Assembly: GCF_034313845.1 (NCBI RefSeq)
Contig: NZ_JAVIWN010000004.1
Source of the DNA: Actimicrobium sp034313845
GTDB taxonomy: Bacteria; Pseudomonadota; Gammaproteobacteria; Burkholderiales; Burkholderiaceae_D
DNA: 64,000 nt
Reading direction: 5' to 3' (one strand)
The notes under the pieces were generated by a model. That model did no database searches. It saw only the letters and a program-made list of their open reading frames with translations, and was not told where the DNA came from. Positions 18,258 through 26,745 of this stretch are shown in pieces; the first letter of the stretch is position 1; each line of letters opens with the position of its first letter. The position numbers and the translations under genes were made by a program.

Positions 18258-18743
18258 TCAGTCCACCACGAAGTGGCCGATGCCATCGGCAGAAATATCG
18301 ACCCGCGCATCCTCGGCTTCCAGCGTCAGCACGAACGGCTTGTCGACCGGCTCGCGACCAAAAACGATGCGCATCGGACCACTGACAGGCGGAAGCGGCG
18401 GATTAATCAGCAAGGTCAGTGGCGCGCGCTTGAATTCCCTCTCGCGCAGCAAGTCGTCTTTGTCGATCACCTGCCAGACATTGTCTGTACGCACAAGAAA
18501 GCGATAACGCTGCGCATCGGCTTCGAACGCCACCGGACTGTTGCGCACAATCGCTTCATCGCGGGCAAGCTGCAGCAGCAACGCGATACGCCGGGCATCG
18601 GTTTCCAGCACTTGCCGTGCGCTAGGCATCGCATTAAAAGACACCACTCCCAGCATCACACCGGCGATCACCATGACGACCAGCAGCTCCAGTAACGTAA
18701 AACCCCGCGACTGGTGACTGGCAGAACGAAAATGGCTCAGCAT
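18258..18743 (-). CDS. gspH: Type II secretion minor pseudopilin GspH
   Basis: A 161-residue minor pseudopilin with leader SHQSRG|FTLLELLVVMVIAGV (cleavage after Gly14) and the GspH domain (RIALLLQLARDEAIVRNSPV, typical of the family). It is the second gene of the operon, 9 bases after gspG, and ends one base before gspI starts. Confidence 0.92.
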   Translation of the reverse strand: MLSHFRSASHQSRGFTLLELLVVMVIAGVMLGVVSFNAMPSARQVLETDARRIALLLQLARDEAIVRNSPVAFEADAQRYRFLVRTDNVWQVIDKDDLLREREFKRAPLTLLINPPLPPVSGPMRIVFGREPVDKPFVLTLEAEDARVDISADGIGHFVVD

Positions 18744-18752
18744 CGCGGTGGG

Positions 18753-19217
18753 CTACAGGTCCCAGGAACCAATGTCGGCATCGTTACCTGCACCACCGCT
18801 CTGACCATCGGCACCAAACGAAAAGACGTCGACTTCTCCCTTGATCCCGGGCGACAGGTACTGATAGGGATTGCCCCATGGGTCTTTCGGCAACCTGTCG
18901 ATGTAACCACCCGTTTTCCAGCCACGCGCTTCCGGACCGCTGGTCGGCTTACTCACCAGTGCGGACAAGCCCTGCTCGGTAGTCGGATAGCGCTGATTGT
19001 CGAGTTTGTAGAGCTTCAAGGCCTGCATCACGGTGGCAATATCCTGACGGGCAGCGGTGACGCGTGCATCGTCGGTACGCCCCATCAATTTCGGCACCAC
19101 CAGTGCAGCAAGAATGCCCATAATCACGACAACAACCATAATCTCGATCAGAGTGAACCCTCGTGCGGCAGCAGCACGGAGCGTGTGACGATCAGGAACA
19201 TGAAAAGCAGTAGTCAT
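18753..19217 (-). CDS. gspG: Type II secretion major pseudopilin GspG
   Basis: GspG is the main structural subunit of the pseudopilus. The 154-residue precursor has a longish leader (MTTAFHVPDRHTLRAAAARG) before FTLIEIMVVVVIMGILAALV. It carries the GspG signature: VMQALKLYKLDNQRYPTTEQGL, DPWGNPYQYLSPG and the C-terminal calcium-site region FSFGADGQSGG...DIGSWDL. As first gene of the transcribed order it should lie behind the operon promoter, in the 220 bases between 19218 and the terminator at 19437. An upstream promoter is expected there but no strong -35/-10 pair stands out. Confidence 0.96.
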   Translation of the reverse strand: MTTAFHVPDRHTLRAAAARGFTLIEIMVVVVIMGILAALVVPKLMGRTDDARVTAARQDIATVMQALKLYKLDNQRYPTTEQGLSALVSKPTSGPEARGWKTGGYIDRLPKDPWGNPYQYLSPGIKGEVDVFSFGADGQSGGAGNDADIGSWDL

Positions 19218-19436
19218 AGGAATGGGGTGTTGGATTGTGGATTGAGTTTAAGTATAAGGGAAACGCTCCCGGCACCAAGTCAAAACTGGTCGGCGTTGCC
19301 TGCCTAATCGTCGATTGCGCAACGATACCAGCGATATGAGTGCGATATAAGTGAAAAGTGCCGCACTGTAAGCCCTCTACATCACGAAACTCTCACAAAT
19401 TTATACGGACAGATCCCAACATCGGATGTTGACCTC

Positions 19437-19468
19437 GAAAAAAAACCTCGATTTATCGAGGCTTTTTT
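19437..19468. terminator. Bidirectional rho-independent terminator
   Basis: The stem CCTCGA-TTTA-TCGAGG (19446-19461) is flanked by an A tract on the left (19437-19445) and a T tract on the right (19463-19468). It can therefore work in both directions. It lies 28 bases downstream of the PEP-CTERM gene stop on the minus strand and upstream of the gsp promoter region, so its main job is probably ending PEP-CTERM transcription and insulating gspG. Confidence 0.88.
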
Positions 19469-19495
19469 GAACGGAGACGAACAACAACGTAGTTT

Positions 19496-20062
19496 TCAGG
19501 CCTTGCGACGGCGCTGCGCCACATAACCAACGAGAGCCAGGCCAAGCAACATCATTGCGTAGGTTTCGGGCTCCGGGACCGCACTGACCTGAACAGAAAT
19601 ATTATCCAGGTGTACGAAGCTGAGGTCGCTGCTTGCCGTAAAGCTCAAGAGTGAAGGCCCGGTTCCTGCAAGCAGACCCTTGTAGGTAAATCTGGTGAAC
19701 GATCCGCCGTAGAAGTTCGCAGGCTCGAAAGAATAATTACCGAACAGAACCTTGGCATAGTTTATCGGCAGTTCCTGAGAAGTTACTCCACGCAACTCAA
19801 AGCTCAGATCGTAGAGGGTGCCCGCAACGGTGTTAATCGACTGGGACAAGGTGGTCGGGTCGACAGTGCCGACCGAATAAAAGTTGTTTGGCCCTGACGG
19901 AGTAAAGTTGATTACGCCGTGCTGGCTAGCGGGAGGACTGCCGGAAACGACTTCAGTCCAGGCATTCAAATTATCTTCAAAATTGCCATTCACCACCAGA
20001 TTCTGGGCTTGCGCCATCAAGCTGAAAGCAGCTAATGCGAGTCCTGCAATAAGTTTTTTCAT
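19496..20062 (-). CDS. PEP-CTERM sorting domain protein (secreted, function unknown)
   Basis: A 188-residue exported protein. The signal peptide MKKLIAGLALAAFSLMAQAQ is followed by a beta-rich domain that starts NLVVNGNFEDNLNAWTEV and resembles the carbohydrate-binding-like N-terminus common in PEP-CTERM proteins. The C-terminal sorting signal is VPEPETYAMMLLGLAL, then a hydrophobic run and the basic tail QRRRKA. Such proteins are processed by exosortase EpsH and linked to extracellular polysaccharide production. No exosortase gene lies in this window. It is a single-gene unit with a terminator right after it. The adjacent type II system could be an export route, but that is speculation. Confidence 0.9.
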   Translation of the reverse strand: MKKLIAGLALAAFSLMAQAQNLVVNGNFEDNLNAWTEVVSGSPPASQHGVINFTPSGPNNFYSVGTVDPTTLSQSINTVAGTLYDLSFELRGVTSQELPINYAKVLFGNYSFEPANFYGGSFTRFTYKGLLAGTGPSLLSFTASSDLSFVHLDNISVQVSAVPEPETYAMMLLGLALVGYVAQRRRKA

Positions 20063-20197
20063 GGCATCTTCCGATTATCAATAAAACATGACTACAGAAT
20101 AAACCTTAGTTGAAAAATGAATAGCGAAAACCCGTGATCTTTAGATTTATTTGACAAAATTCAACCTAAAAACAGCAGTTAAGTTGCGCTAAGGAAT

Positions 20198-21196
20198 TTA
20201 AGCTGCCTCATTGCGGGCTTCCCGCGCCAACAGCAACGCCACCGTCTCGCTCGGCGCGTTGCCATCGAACAGCACTCCAGCGACGGCGTCTGTGATCGGC
20301 ATCTCGATCTGCAAGGCAGCGGCCAGCGTGCGCACTTCTCGCGCACAGCGCACTCCCTCGGCGACATGCCCCAACTCATGTTCAATTGCGGCTAGCGTTT
20401 TTCCTTGCGCCAGTGCAAGACCCACCTTGCGGTTGCGCGACAGGTCACCCGTGCAGGTCAGGATCAGGTCGCCCATGCCCGCCAGTCCCATAAAAGTTTC
20501 ACTGCGTCCGCCGAGCGCCACGCCCAGTCGCGTGATCTCGGCGAGACCGCGGGTGATCAGCGCTGCCCGGGCATTGAGACCCAAGCCCAACCCATCGACG
20601 ATACCCGTGGCGATGGCCAGGATATTCTTGACGGCACCGCCGACCTCGACGCCGATGACGTCATCGGTGGCATAGATACGTAATTGCGGACCATGGATTG
20701 CCTGGACGACGCTGCTGCGCAATGCGGCACTAGCCGACGCGATCGCCAATGCGCCGGGCAATCCGCGGGCCACTTCCATCGCAAACGAGGGTCCGGACAA
20801 CGCCCCACAGGGGACGTCCTCACCCAGCACCTGCGGCACGATCTGGTGCGGCAGCAGTCCGCTGTTTTCTTCAAAGCCTTTGCATAGCCAGACCAGATTG
20901 GTCGGCGATCGCCCGACGAGTCGATGCACGATCGGTCGCAGTCCCGCCACCGACGACGCCACAATCAGCAGCGAATCGCTGGCGGCGCAATGGGAAACGG
21001 CAGCATCGAAATCAGAGGTGAGCAACAGGGACTGCGGAAGCGTGATGCCAGGCAGATAGTCGACGTTTTCACGCCGTTCGGAGGCAATGCGCATTGCGGC
21101 GACATCGCGCCCCCACAGTTGAACCGCATGGCGTTCGGCCAGCGACACGGCAAGTGCCGTTCCCCAGGCACCGGCCCCGAGCAGGGTAATGTTCAT
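20198..21196 (-). CDS. gpsA: Glycerol-3-phosphate dehydrogenase [NAD(P)+]
   Basis: GpsA reduces dihydroxyacetone phosphate to sn-glycerol 3-phosphate for phospholipid synthesis. The 332-residue protein has the Rossmann motif GAGAWGTALA (7-16) and the substrate-site segments LSGPSFAMEVARGLPGAL, VGGAVKNILAIATGI with the catalytic Lys, and GLAGMGDLILTCTGDLSRNR. Length and motifs are canonical. It follows secB and an SH3 protein on the same strand, an order common in betaproteobacteria. Confidence 0.97.
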   Translation of the reverse strand: MNITLLGAGAWGTALAVSLAERHAVQLWGRDVAAMRIASERRENVDYLPGITLPQSLLLTSDFDAAVSHCAASDSLLIVASSVAGLRPIVHRLVGRSPTNLVWLCKGFEENSGLLPHQIVPQVLGEDVPCGALSGPSFAMEVARGLPGALAIASASAALRSSVVQAIHGPQLRIYATDDVIGVEVGGAVKNILAIATGIVDGLGLGLNARAALITRGLAEITRLGVALGGRSETFMGLAGMGDLILTCTGDLSRNRKVGLALAQGKTLAAIEHELGHVAEGVRCAREVRTLAAALQIEMPITDAVAGVLFDGNAPSETVALLLAREARNEAA

Positions 21197-21220
21197 CGCA
21201 GCGAACGCCGCGAAGCTAGC

Positions 21221-21670
21221 TTACTCACCCCAGACATCGGCAGCCCTGACAAATCCACCCTGGCCGTCACGATGCCGAACCTGAATCCAGCCAGACGTTG
21301 ACGACTCGGTGACTTCCAGGATCACGCTCTTGTCGACGGTAAACACAACGGGCGCGGTGTCGTCTGCGGTACTGCGCACGCGTGTACCCGCCGCCTTGGT
21401 GATTACATGGTGTTTCGCGTCCAACAGCCTCGATTCGACCCAAGACAAATCGCCGCTGGCGTCGCGCACCTTGCTCCATTCGCCGTAGGTCAGGATGACT
21501 TCGACTGGCATGTTGCGCGGGGCAACGAAGACTTTCCTTCCTCGCTGGGAAGGCGCGTCGTAGAGCACGGCTGGCGCAGCGCCGATTGATTTGTAGTCCA
21601 GTGCGTGAGCTTGGCCGATTGCGCACAGCGATAGCAGTGCCACGACACCATGCAAGTGAACAGATTTCAT
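21221..21670 (-). CDS. Exported SH3-domain protein
   Basis: A 149-residue protein with signal peptide MKSVHLHGVVALLSLCAIGQAHA. Two bacterial SH3-like repeats follow: one around VLYDAPSQRGRKVFVAPRN...YGEWSKVRDASGDLSWVE, the second around TRVRSTADDTAPVVFTVDK...SGWIQVRHRDGQGGFV. Such periplasmic domains often bind peptidoglycan or other envelope ligands. The start at MKSV is preferred over an ATG at 21703, because only MKSV puts the signal sequence at the N-terminus. It is encoded between secB and gpsA. The precise role is unknown. Confidence 0.85.
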   Translation of the reverse strand: MKSVHLHGVVALLSLCAIGQAHALDYKSIGAAPAVLYDAPSQRGRKVFVAPRNMPVEVILTYGEWSKVRDASGDLSWVESRLLDAKHHVITKAAGTRVRSTADDTAPVVFTVDKSVILEVTESSTSGWIQVRHRDGQGGFVRAADVWGE

Positions 21671-21727
21671 TGCGCGACTCCGAGGGGGATGCAAAACCGG
21701 CATGCACGCGGCATGCCGGTCACGGCA

Positions 21728-22216
21728 TCAGTGGGTGGTGGCAGCACCGTCCGGCATTTGCAGATTGGCAGTATTTTGCTGCTCGGCCAATGCTTGCAGG
21801 CGCTGCTGGTAAAACACTTCAAAATTGATTTCAGCCAGATGAACGGGCGGAAATCCGGCACGAGTAATCGCATCGGCAATATTGGCGCGCAAATACGGAT
21901 ACACGATATTCGGGCAACCGATACCCAGCAGAGGATCAAGCTGATCTTGAGGAATGTTACGTGCCTCGAAAATACCAGCCTGCTTGCCCTCGACCAGGAA
22001 GGCGACCTTGTCACCGATCTTGGCGGTGACGGTAATGGTTACGGTCGATTCGAAGATGCCTTCGGCCAGAGGCTCGGCACCGACGTCAACGGCAACTTCC
22101 ATTGTCGGCGCGTCCTGCTCCAGGAAAATCGCCGGTGAATTGGGTTGTTCGAGCGACAGGTCTTTCAGATAGACACGCTGAATCTGGAATATCGGTTGCA
22201 GGATTTCGTCAGCCAT
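21728..22216 (-). CDS. secB: Protein-export chaperone SecB
   Basis: SecB keeps preproteins unfolded and delivers them to SecA. The 162-residue protein shows the family pattern: PIFQIQRVYLKDLSLEQPNSP, VAFLVEGKQAGIFEARNI and the CPNIVYPYLRANIADAITRAGFPPV signature. It ends in an acidic to polar tail. It lies 56 bases after grxC, the usual arrangement in beta- and gammaproteobacteria. Confidence 0.97.
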   Translation of the reverse strand: MADEILQPIFQIQRVYLKDLSLEQPNSPAIFLEQDAPTMEVAVDVGAEPLAEGIFESTVTITVTAKIGDKVAFLVEGKQAGIFEARNIPQDQLDPLLGIGCPNIVYPYLRANIADAITRAGFPPVHLAEINFEVFYQQRLQALAEQQNTANLQMPDGAATTH

Positions 22217-22272
22217 AAAACACTTTCAGTGGGGTTGAAGGGACCGCAGCAGATGCCGTCGGCCGGTAAAAA

Positions 22273-22536
22273 TCAGGTGCCTTGCAGCAGCGCATCGAGG
22301 GTGCCGAGGCGCTCGAGCGCCGCCAGATCATCGAAGCCGCCGACGTGGGTATCGCCGATATAAATCTGCGGAACCGTACGACGACCGGTTCTTTGCATCA
22401 TCACGTTGCGCTGCTCCATATCAAGATCGATGCGTACTTTTTCGATCTCTTCGATGCCCTTCGATTTCAGTAACCGTTCGGCCATCGTGCAATACGGGCA
22501 AACGCCGGTGCTATACATCAGAACATGTGCTGTCAT
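22273..22536 (-). CDS. grxC: Glutaredoxin 3
   Basis: An 87-residue monothiol/dithiol oxidoreductase of the glutaredoxin fold. It has the active site CPYC (13-16, in STGVCPYCTMAERLL), the cis-Pro loop RTVPQIYIG and the glutathione-binding end GGFDDLAALE. It reduces protein disulfides at the cost of glutathione in the cytoplasm. It is 14 bases downstream of the rhodanese gene and probably co-transcribed with it and secB. Confidence 0.95.
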   Translation of the reverse strand: MTAHVLMYSTGVCPYCTMAERLLKSKGIEEIEKVRIDLDMEQRNVMMQRTGRRTVPQIYIGDTHVGGFDDLAALERLGTLDALLQGT

Positions 22537-22550
22537 TATGGTAACTCCTG

Positions 22551-23003
22551 TTATTTCACGGTCGGCAGACCTTGTGTCTGCCAGGCTGCGAGTCCACCGC
22601 TCAGACTATGGACATCATTGAAACCGGCGCTCTTGAGACGCGCTGTCGCTTTCGATGACTGCACGCCATTCGGGCACACGACGATGACCGTCCTGGCCTT
22701 GAACTTGTCGATTTCGACAAGGCGTGTAGTCAGGTCTTTCAGGGGAATATTTTTCGCTTCGCGCAAGTGGCCTTTGGCAAAATCAGCGGCATCACTGACA
22801 TCGAGAATCAGCGTCTTGCCCTGATTGATGATCTGGGTTGCTTGCAATGTCGTGACCTTGGTGCCGCGTCGCTGCAACAAGGGAACCAGCAACGCGCCGC
22901 CGGAAATAACGACCAGCGCAATAAGGAAAATGTTATCGATCAAGAATTTCACAAGGGTCCAATGGTTTAAAACAATCGCCGCATTATAAAATAGAAGCGA
23001 CAC
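22551..23003 (-). CDS. Membrane-anchored rhodanese-like protein
   Basis: A 150-residue protein with an N-terminal membrane segment (FLIDNIFLIALVVISGGALL, about 20-39) and one rhodanese domain (about 45-148: QIINQGKTLILDVSDAADF, GHLREAKNIPL, then the active-site loop VVCPNGVQSSKAT with the catalytic Cys). It resembles E. coli YibN, which is likewise encoded beside grxC-secB-gpsA. It may handle sulfur transfer or membrane protein biogenesis; the substrate is unknown. Its 5' end faces gpmA divergently over 56 bases. Confidence 0.9.
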   Translation of the reverse strand: MSLLFYNAAIVLNHWTLVKFLIDNIFLIALVVISGGALLVPLLQRRGTKVTTLQATQIINQGKTLILDVSDAADFAKGHLREAKNIPLKDLTTRLVEIDKFKARTVIVVCPNGVQSSKATARLKSAGFNDVHSLSGGLAAWQTQGLPTVK

Positions 23004-23059
23004 GGCGAATCCTAATCGTTGCCATGCACTTCCAATTTCCCCTCTACTGCCTATCTGCC

Positions 23060-23806
23060 ATGTACAAAATCGTATTGATGCGCCACGGTGAATCCACCTG
23101 GAATCTCGACAACCGCTTTACCGGATGGACCGACGTCGACCTGACCGAAAAGGGTCGCGCCGAAGCCACCCAGGCCGGCAAACTCCTGCGCGAAGCCGGC
23201 TTCAGCTTCGACCTGGCCTTTACCTCGGTGCTCAAGCGTGCCATCCGTACGCTCTGGCTGACACTCGACGAAATGGACCTGATGTGGGTCCCTGTCGAAC
23301 ATGACTGGCGCCTCAACGAACGCCATTACGGCGCCTTGCAAGGCTTGAACAAATCCGAAACTGCCGCGCAATACGGCGACGAGCAAGTACTGGTCTGGCG
23401 CCGCAGTTACGACACGCCGCCCTTGTCGCTGGAACCGGCTGATCCGCGTGCATCGTATCAGGATCCACGCTACGCCGGACTGCAGCGTGCACAGATTCCG
23501 CTGACCGAATGTCTGAAAGACACCGTCGAACGCGTCATGCCTGCCTGGGACGATACCATCGCGCCAGCCATCCGTGCCGGCAAACAGATCCTGATTTCGG
23601 CCCATGGCAACAGCTTGCGCGCACTGATCAAATCGCTGGACGGCATCAGCGACAACGACATTGTCGGTCTCAATGTGCCCAACGGTCAGCCGCTGGTCTA
23701 CGAACTGGATGCCAACCTGAAGCCAATCCGGAGCTATTACCTCGGCGACACGGCCGCCATCGAAGCGGCCTTGCATGCCGTCGCCAACCAGGGCAAGGCG
23801 CGCTGA
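23060..23806 (+). CDS. gpmA: 2,3-bisphosphoglycerate-dependent phosphoglycerate mutase
   Basis: Interconverts 3- and 2-phosphoglycerate in glycolysis and gluconeogenesis. The 248 residues from MYKIVLMRHGESTWN carry the phosphohistidine motif LMRHGES (His9 region), the family blocks WRLNERHYGALQGLNKSETA and RRSYDTPPL, and the second catalytic His in LISAHGNSLRALIK. The 23060 ATG is chosen because homologs start at this point; the frame is open 12 codons further upstream. It leads a plus-strand run with the envC-like and S41 protease genes, a frequent betaproteobacterial order. Confidence 0.96.
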   Translation: MYKIVLMRHGESTWNLDNRFTGWTDVDLTEKGRAEATQAGKLLREAGFSFDLAFTSVLKRAIRTLWLTLDEMDLMWVPVEHDWRLNERHYGALQGLNKSETAAQYGDEQVLVWRRSYDTPPLSLEPADPRASYQDPRYAGLQRAQIPLTECLKDTVERVMPAWDDTIAPAIRAGKQILISAHGNSLRALIKSLDGISDNDIVGLNVPNGQPLVYELDANLKPIRSYYLGDTAAIEAALHAVANQGKAR

Positions 23807-23817
23807 CGCGCCGGCCA

Positions 23818-25194
23818 ATGCACCATTTAAAAAAACTGCTGCTCTTGCTGGCACTGACCGGTGGCTGCCTGACACTTGCCAGCGCGGCCAAAGTCAGTGA
23901 ACGCAGCCGGGAGAAAGAAGCTGCCGAAGCGCAGCGTGCCGAACTGCTGCGTCAGCTCGGCACGCTGCAGAGCACCATCAACCGGACCGAAGCCGAGTCG
24001 GACCAGGCCACCGAGGCGCTCGGCAAGTCCGCCAGAGCGATTTCGGAAGCCAACCGCGCGCTGCATGAGCTCGATGCAGAGCAAGTCCAGACCGAGCGCA
24101 AGCTGAAACAATTGTCGGACGAACAAGCGGGCCTGGCCAAACGGGTCAGCAACCAGCAGACGCAGTTATCGCGTTTGCTGCGCGGGCAATACGTGGCGGG
24201 TAATGACGACCGCATCAAGCTGCTGCTCTCCGGTGACAACCCGAACCGGATTAATCGCGACCTCGAATACCTCGGTTACGTGTCGCAAGCGCAGGCCACC
24301 CTGATCAGCACGCTGCGCGGTGACCTGCTGGCCATCGAGCGCAACAAGGCCGAGGCCGAAGAAGCCCAACGGGCATTGGCCGACATTGTCGTCGAAGCAC
24401 GGGAACAGCGTACCGCGCTGGAAAATGAAAAGGCCAGCCGCGCGACGCTGCTGGCATCGCTATCGACCAAGCTGGCATCGCAACGCAAGCAGGCCAGTGA
24501 TTTGAAACGCGATGATCAGCGCCTCAGCGGGCTGGTCAGCAAGCTCGACGAATTGATCGAAGCGCAGCGCAAGGCCGACGCTGCCGCTGCCGAACAGCGC
24601 CGGCTGAAACAGCTGGCCGATGCGCAAGCCGAACAAGCGCGCAAACAGGCGCAGCAAGACAGGAAGCGTGCCAGACCAGCGCCGAACGCACTCGCGAGCA
24701 ATCCGGATGCCATTGATGATGACGAGCCGCCCAAAAAACTTGCCTTGCGCAATGAACTTCGCCCGGAAGCCGGCGTCGAAGGCGGGAATGCAGGCCTTAA
24801 TTTTGGTGGGCTGCGGGGCAAGTTGCGACTGCCAGTCAAGGGGGACATTGTGACCCGCTTCGGCGCGGCGCGCGGCGAGGGCCCGGACTCGAAAGGCCTG
24901 TTCATCCGCGCGGCGGAAGGCACCGAGATCCGTGTCATCGCCGAAGGAAAAGTGGTCTTTGCCGACTGGCTGCGCGGCTTCGGCAACCTGCTCATCGTTG
25001 ATCATGGCAATCAGTACCTGACCATTTATGGCAACAACCAGTCGGTCCTGAAACGACCCGGCGATGTGGTTAAAAGTGGCGATACCATCGCCACGGCAGG
25101 CAACAGCGGCGGTAATGAACAATCCGGCTTATACTTTGAAATGCGGCACCAAGGCCGTGCGTTTGACCCACTAGGATGGGTAACTACCAGGTGA
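23818..25194 (+). CDS. EnvC-like murein hydrolase activator (M23 domain)
   Basis: A 458-residue periplasmic protein. It has a signal peptide (MHHLKKLLLLLALTGGCLTLASA), a long coiled-coil (about 30-260, many Glu/Arg/Ala/Gln heptads), a low-complexity linker, and a C-terminal LytM/M23 domain starting near GLRGKLRLPVKGDIVTRFG and ending FEMRHQGRAFDPLGWV. In EnvC-type proteins the M23 domain is inactive and activates amidases at the septum. Here the metal-site HxxxD position reads RGEGPDSKG rather than H, while FEMRHQG keeps one His, which suggests a degenerate site. It starts 11 bases after gpmA and ends 3 bases before the S41 protease gene. Confidence 0.88.
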   Translation: MHHLKKLLLLLALTGGCLTLASAAKVSERSREKEAAEAQRAELLRQLGTLQSTINRTEAESDQATEALGKSARAISEANRALHELDAEQVQTERKLKQLSDEQAGLAKRVSNQQTQLSRLLRGQYVAGNDDRIKLLLSGDNPNRINRDLEYLGYVSQAQATLISTLRGDLLAIERNKAEAEEAQRALADIVVEAREQRTALENEKASRATLLASLSTKLASQRKQASDLKRDDQRLSGLVSKLDELIEAQRKADAAAAEQRRLKQLADAQAEQARKQAQQDRKRARPAPNALASNPDAIDDDEPPKKLALRNELRPEAGVEGGNAGLNFGGLRGKLRLPVKGDIVTRFGAARGEGPDSKGLFIRAAEGTEIRVIAEGKVVFADWLRGFGNLLIVDHGNQYLTIYGNNQSVLKRPGDVVKSGDTIATAGNSGGNEQSGLYFEMRHQGRAFDPLGWVTTR

Positions 25195-25197
25195 AAA

Positions 25198-26679
25198 ATG
25201 AGCACTAAACTCAAAAATATCGGCTTGATCGGATTAGGCATCGTCGCTGGCATCGCCGGCTCGATGCAGTTCGACGCCATGGCGCAAAAAAATGTCGGCG
25301 CGCCGCTGCCGATTGATGAGTTGCGACAGCTAGCCGATGTGTTTGGCCTGATCAAATCCGATTACGTCGAAAACGTCGACGACAAAAAATTGCTGACCGA
25401 AGCCATCTCCGGCATGGTCGCCTCACTCGATCCGCACTCGGCCTACCTGGACAAGAAAGCCTTCAAGGAACTGCGTGAAGGAACGCAAGGCAAGTTCGTT
25501 GGCCTCGGTATCGAAGTCGGCATGGAAGATGGCTTCGTCAAGGTCATCTCGCCGATCGAAGATTCACCGGCCTACCGGGCGGGCCTGAAAGCAGGCGATC
25601 TGATTACCCGTCTCGACAGCACGCCAACGAAGGGCCTCACGCTCGACGAAGCAGTCAAGAAAATGCGTGGTGAGCCGAACAGCAAGATCACGCTGACGAT
25701 TGCGCGCAAAGACGAAGACAAACCGATTATCGTCACCATCGTCCGCCAGGAAATCCGCGTCCAGAGCGTCAAGTCGAAAATGGTCGAACCCGGTTATGCG
25801 TGGGTACGCGTGGCCCAGTTCCAGGAACCGACAGTCGACGACATGGCGAAAAAAATCACTGCACTGTATGCCCAGGACCCGAACATCAAGGGTCTGGTGC
25901 TCGACTTGCGCAATGATCCGGGTGGCGTATTGCCAGGCGCGATCGGCGTCTCGGCTGCCTTCCTGCCCAAAGATGCGGTGATCGTCTCGACCAACGGCCA
26001 GCTGGCCGATTCCAAGCAGACGTTTTATGCCCGACGTGAGTTTTACGGTGCACGTGGCGTCGGCGATTCGATCGCCAAACTGCCGGACGCCATCAAGAAA
26101 GTGCCGATGGTCGTGCTGATCAATGCCGGCTCGGCGTCGGCATCCGAGATCGTTGCCGGTGCACTGCAAGACTACAAGCGAGCCATCATCATGGGGTCGC
26201 AGAGTTTCGGCAAAGGTTCGGTCCAGACCATTCGCCAGCTGTCGGCTGACACGGCCGTCAAGCTGACCACCGCACGGTATTACACGCCGAATGGCCGCTC
26301 GATTCAAGCCAAAGGCATCGTACCGGACATGATGGTCGACGAATACGCCGATGGGGATGGCCTCAACAGCTTCCGTCTGCACGAGGCGGACTTGCAGAAA
26401 CACCTGAGCAACGATACCGACAAGGCAGTTGCCGACGTTGCCAAACCGGCCTTCGATGAAGCCGAAGAAGCACGCCGCGCGGCGGCCATTGCCAAGAAAC
26501 GCAAGCCGCTCGAATTCGGTGGCAAGGAAGACTTCCAGCTGGCGCAGGCCATCAACCAGCTCAAGGGCTTGCCGGTGCAACTGTCCAAGATCACGCCAGA
26601 AATACGCAAAGACGGCGACAAGGAAACAGACAAGAGCAGCATCAAAAAAGAAAACATCAAAGGCGACACCAGCAAATAA
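25198..26679 (+). CDS. S41 family C-terminal processing protease
   Basis: A 493-residue exported serine protease of the CtpA/Prc family. It has an N-terminal signal or anchor (LIGLGIVAGIAGSMQF), a PDZ domain (about 85-170, KFVGLGIEVGMEDGFVKVI), and the S41 catalytic core with the serine motif INAGSASASEIV (about 308-319) and catalytic Lys339 (SFGKGSVQT). It has a Lys-rich C-terminal tail. Family members trim periplasmic or lipoprotein C-termini and tune peptidoglycan hydrolases, which fits its position directly after the EnvC-like gene. A good terminator follows at 26698. Confidence 0.93.
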   Translation: MSTKLKNIGLIGLGIVAGIAGSMQFDAMAQKNVGAPLPIDELRQLADVFGLIKSDYVENVDDKKLLTEAISGMVASLDPHSAYLDKKAFKELREGTQGKFVGLGIEVGMEDGFVKVISPIEDSPAYRAGLKAGDLITRLDSTPTKGLTLDEAVKKMRGEPNSKITLTIARKDEDKPIIVTIVRQEIRVQSVKSKMVEPGYAWVRVAQFQEPTVDDMAKKITALYAQDPNIKGLVLDLRNDPGGVLPGAIGVSAAFLPKDAVIVSTNGQLADSKQTFYARREFYGARGVGDSIAKLPDAIKKVPMVVLINAGSASASEIVAGALQDYKRAIIMGSQSFGKGSVQTIRQLSADTAVKLTTARYYTPNGRSIQAKGIVPDMMVDEYADGDGLNSFRLHEADLQKHLSNDTDKAVADVAKPAFDEAEEARRAAAIAKKRKPLEFGGKEDFQLAQAINQLKGLPVQLSKITPEIRKDGDKETDKSSIKKENIKGDTSK

Positions 26680-26697
26680 TCGCCGGACGTCCGGACA

Positions 26698-26725
26698 GGC
26701 CGCAGCGATGCGGCCTTTTTCTTTT
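26698..26725 (+). terminator. Rho-independent terminator after the S41 protease gene
   Basis: The stem GGCCGCA-GCGA-TGCGGCC (26698-26715) is followed by TTTTTCTTTT. It closes the gpmA-envC-protease unit. It lies only 31 bases before the next start, so the moeB-like gene is probably served by read-through or a short promoter overlapping this site. Confidence 0.88.
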
Positions 26726-26745
26726 GACAGGAACCCGATCAACTG

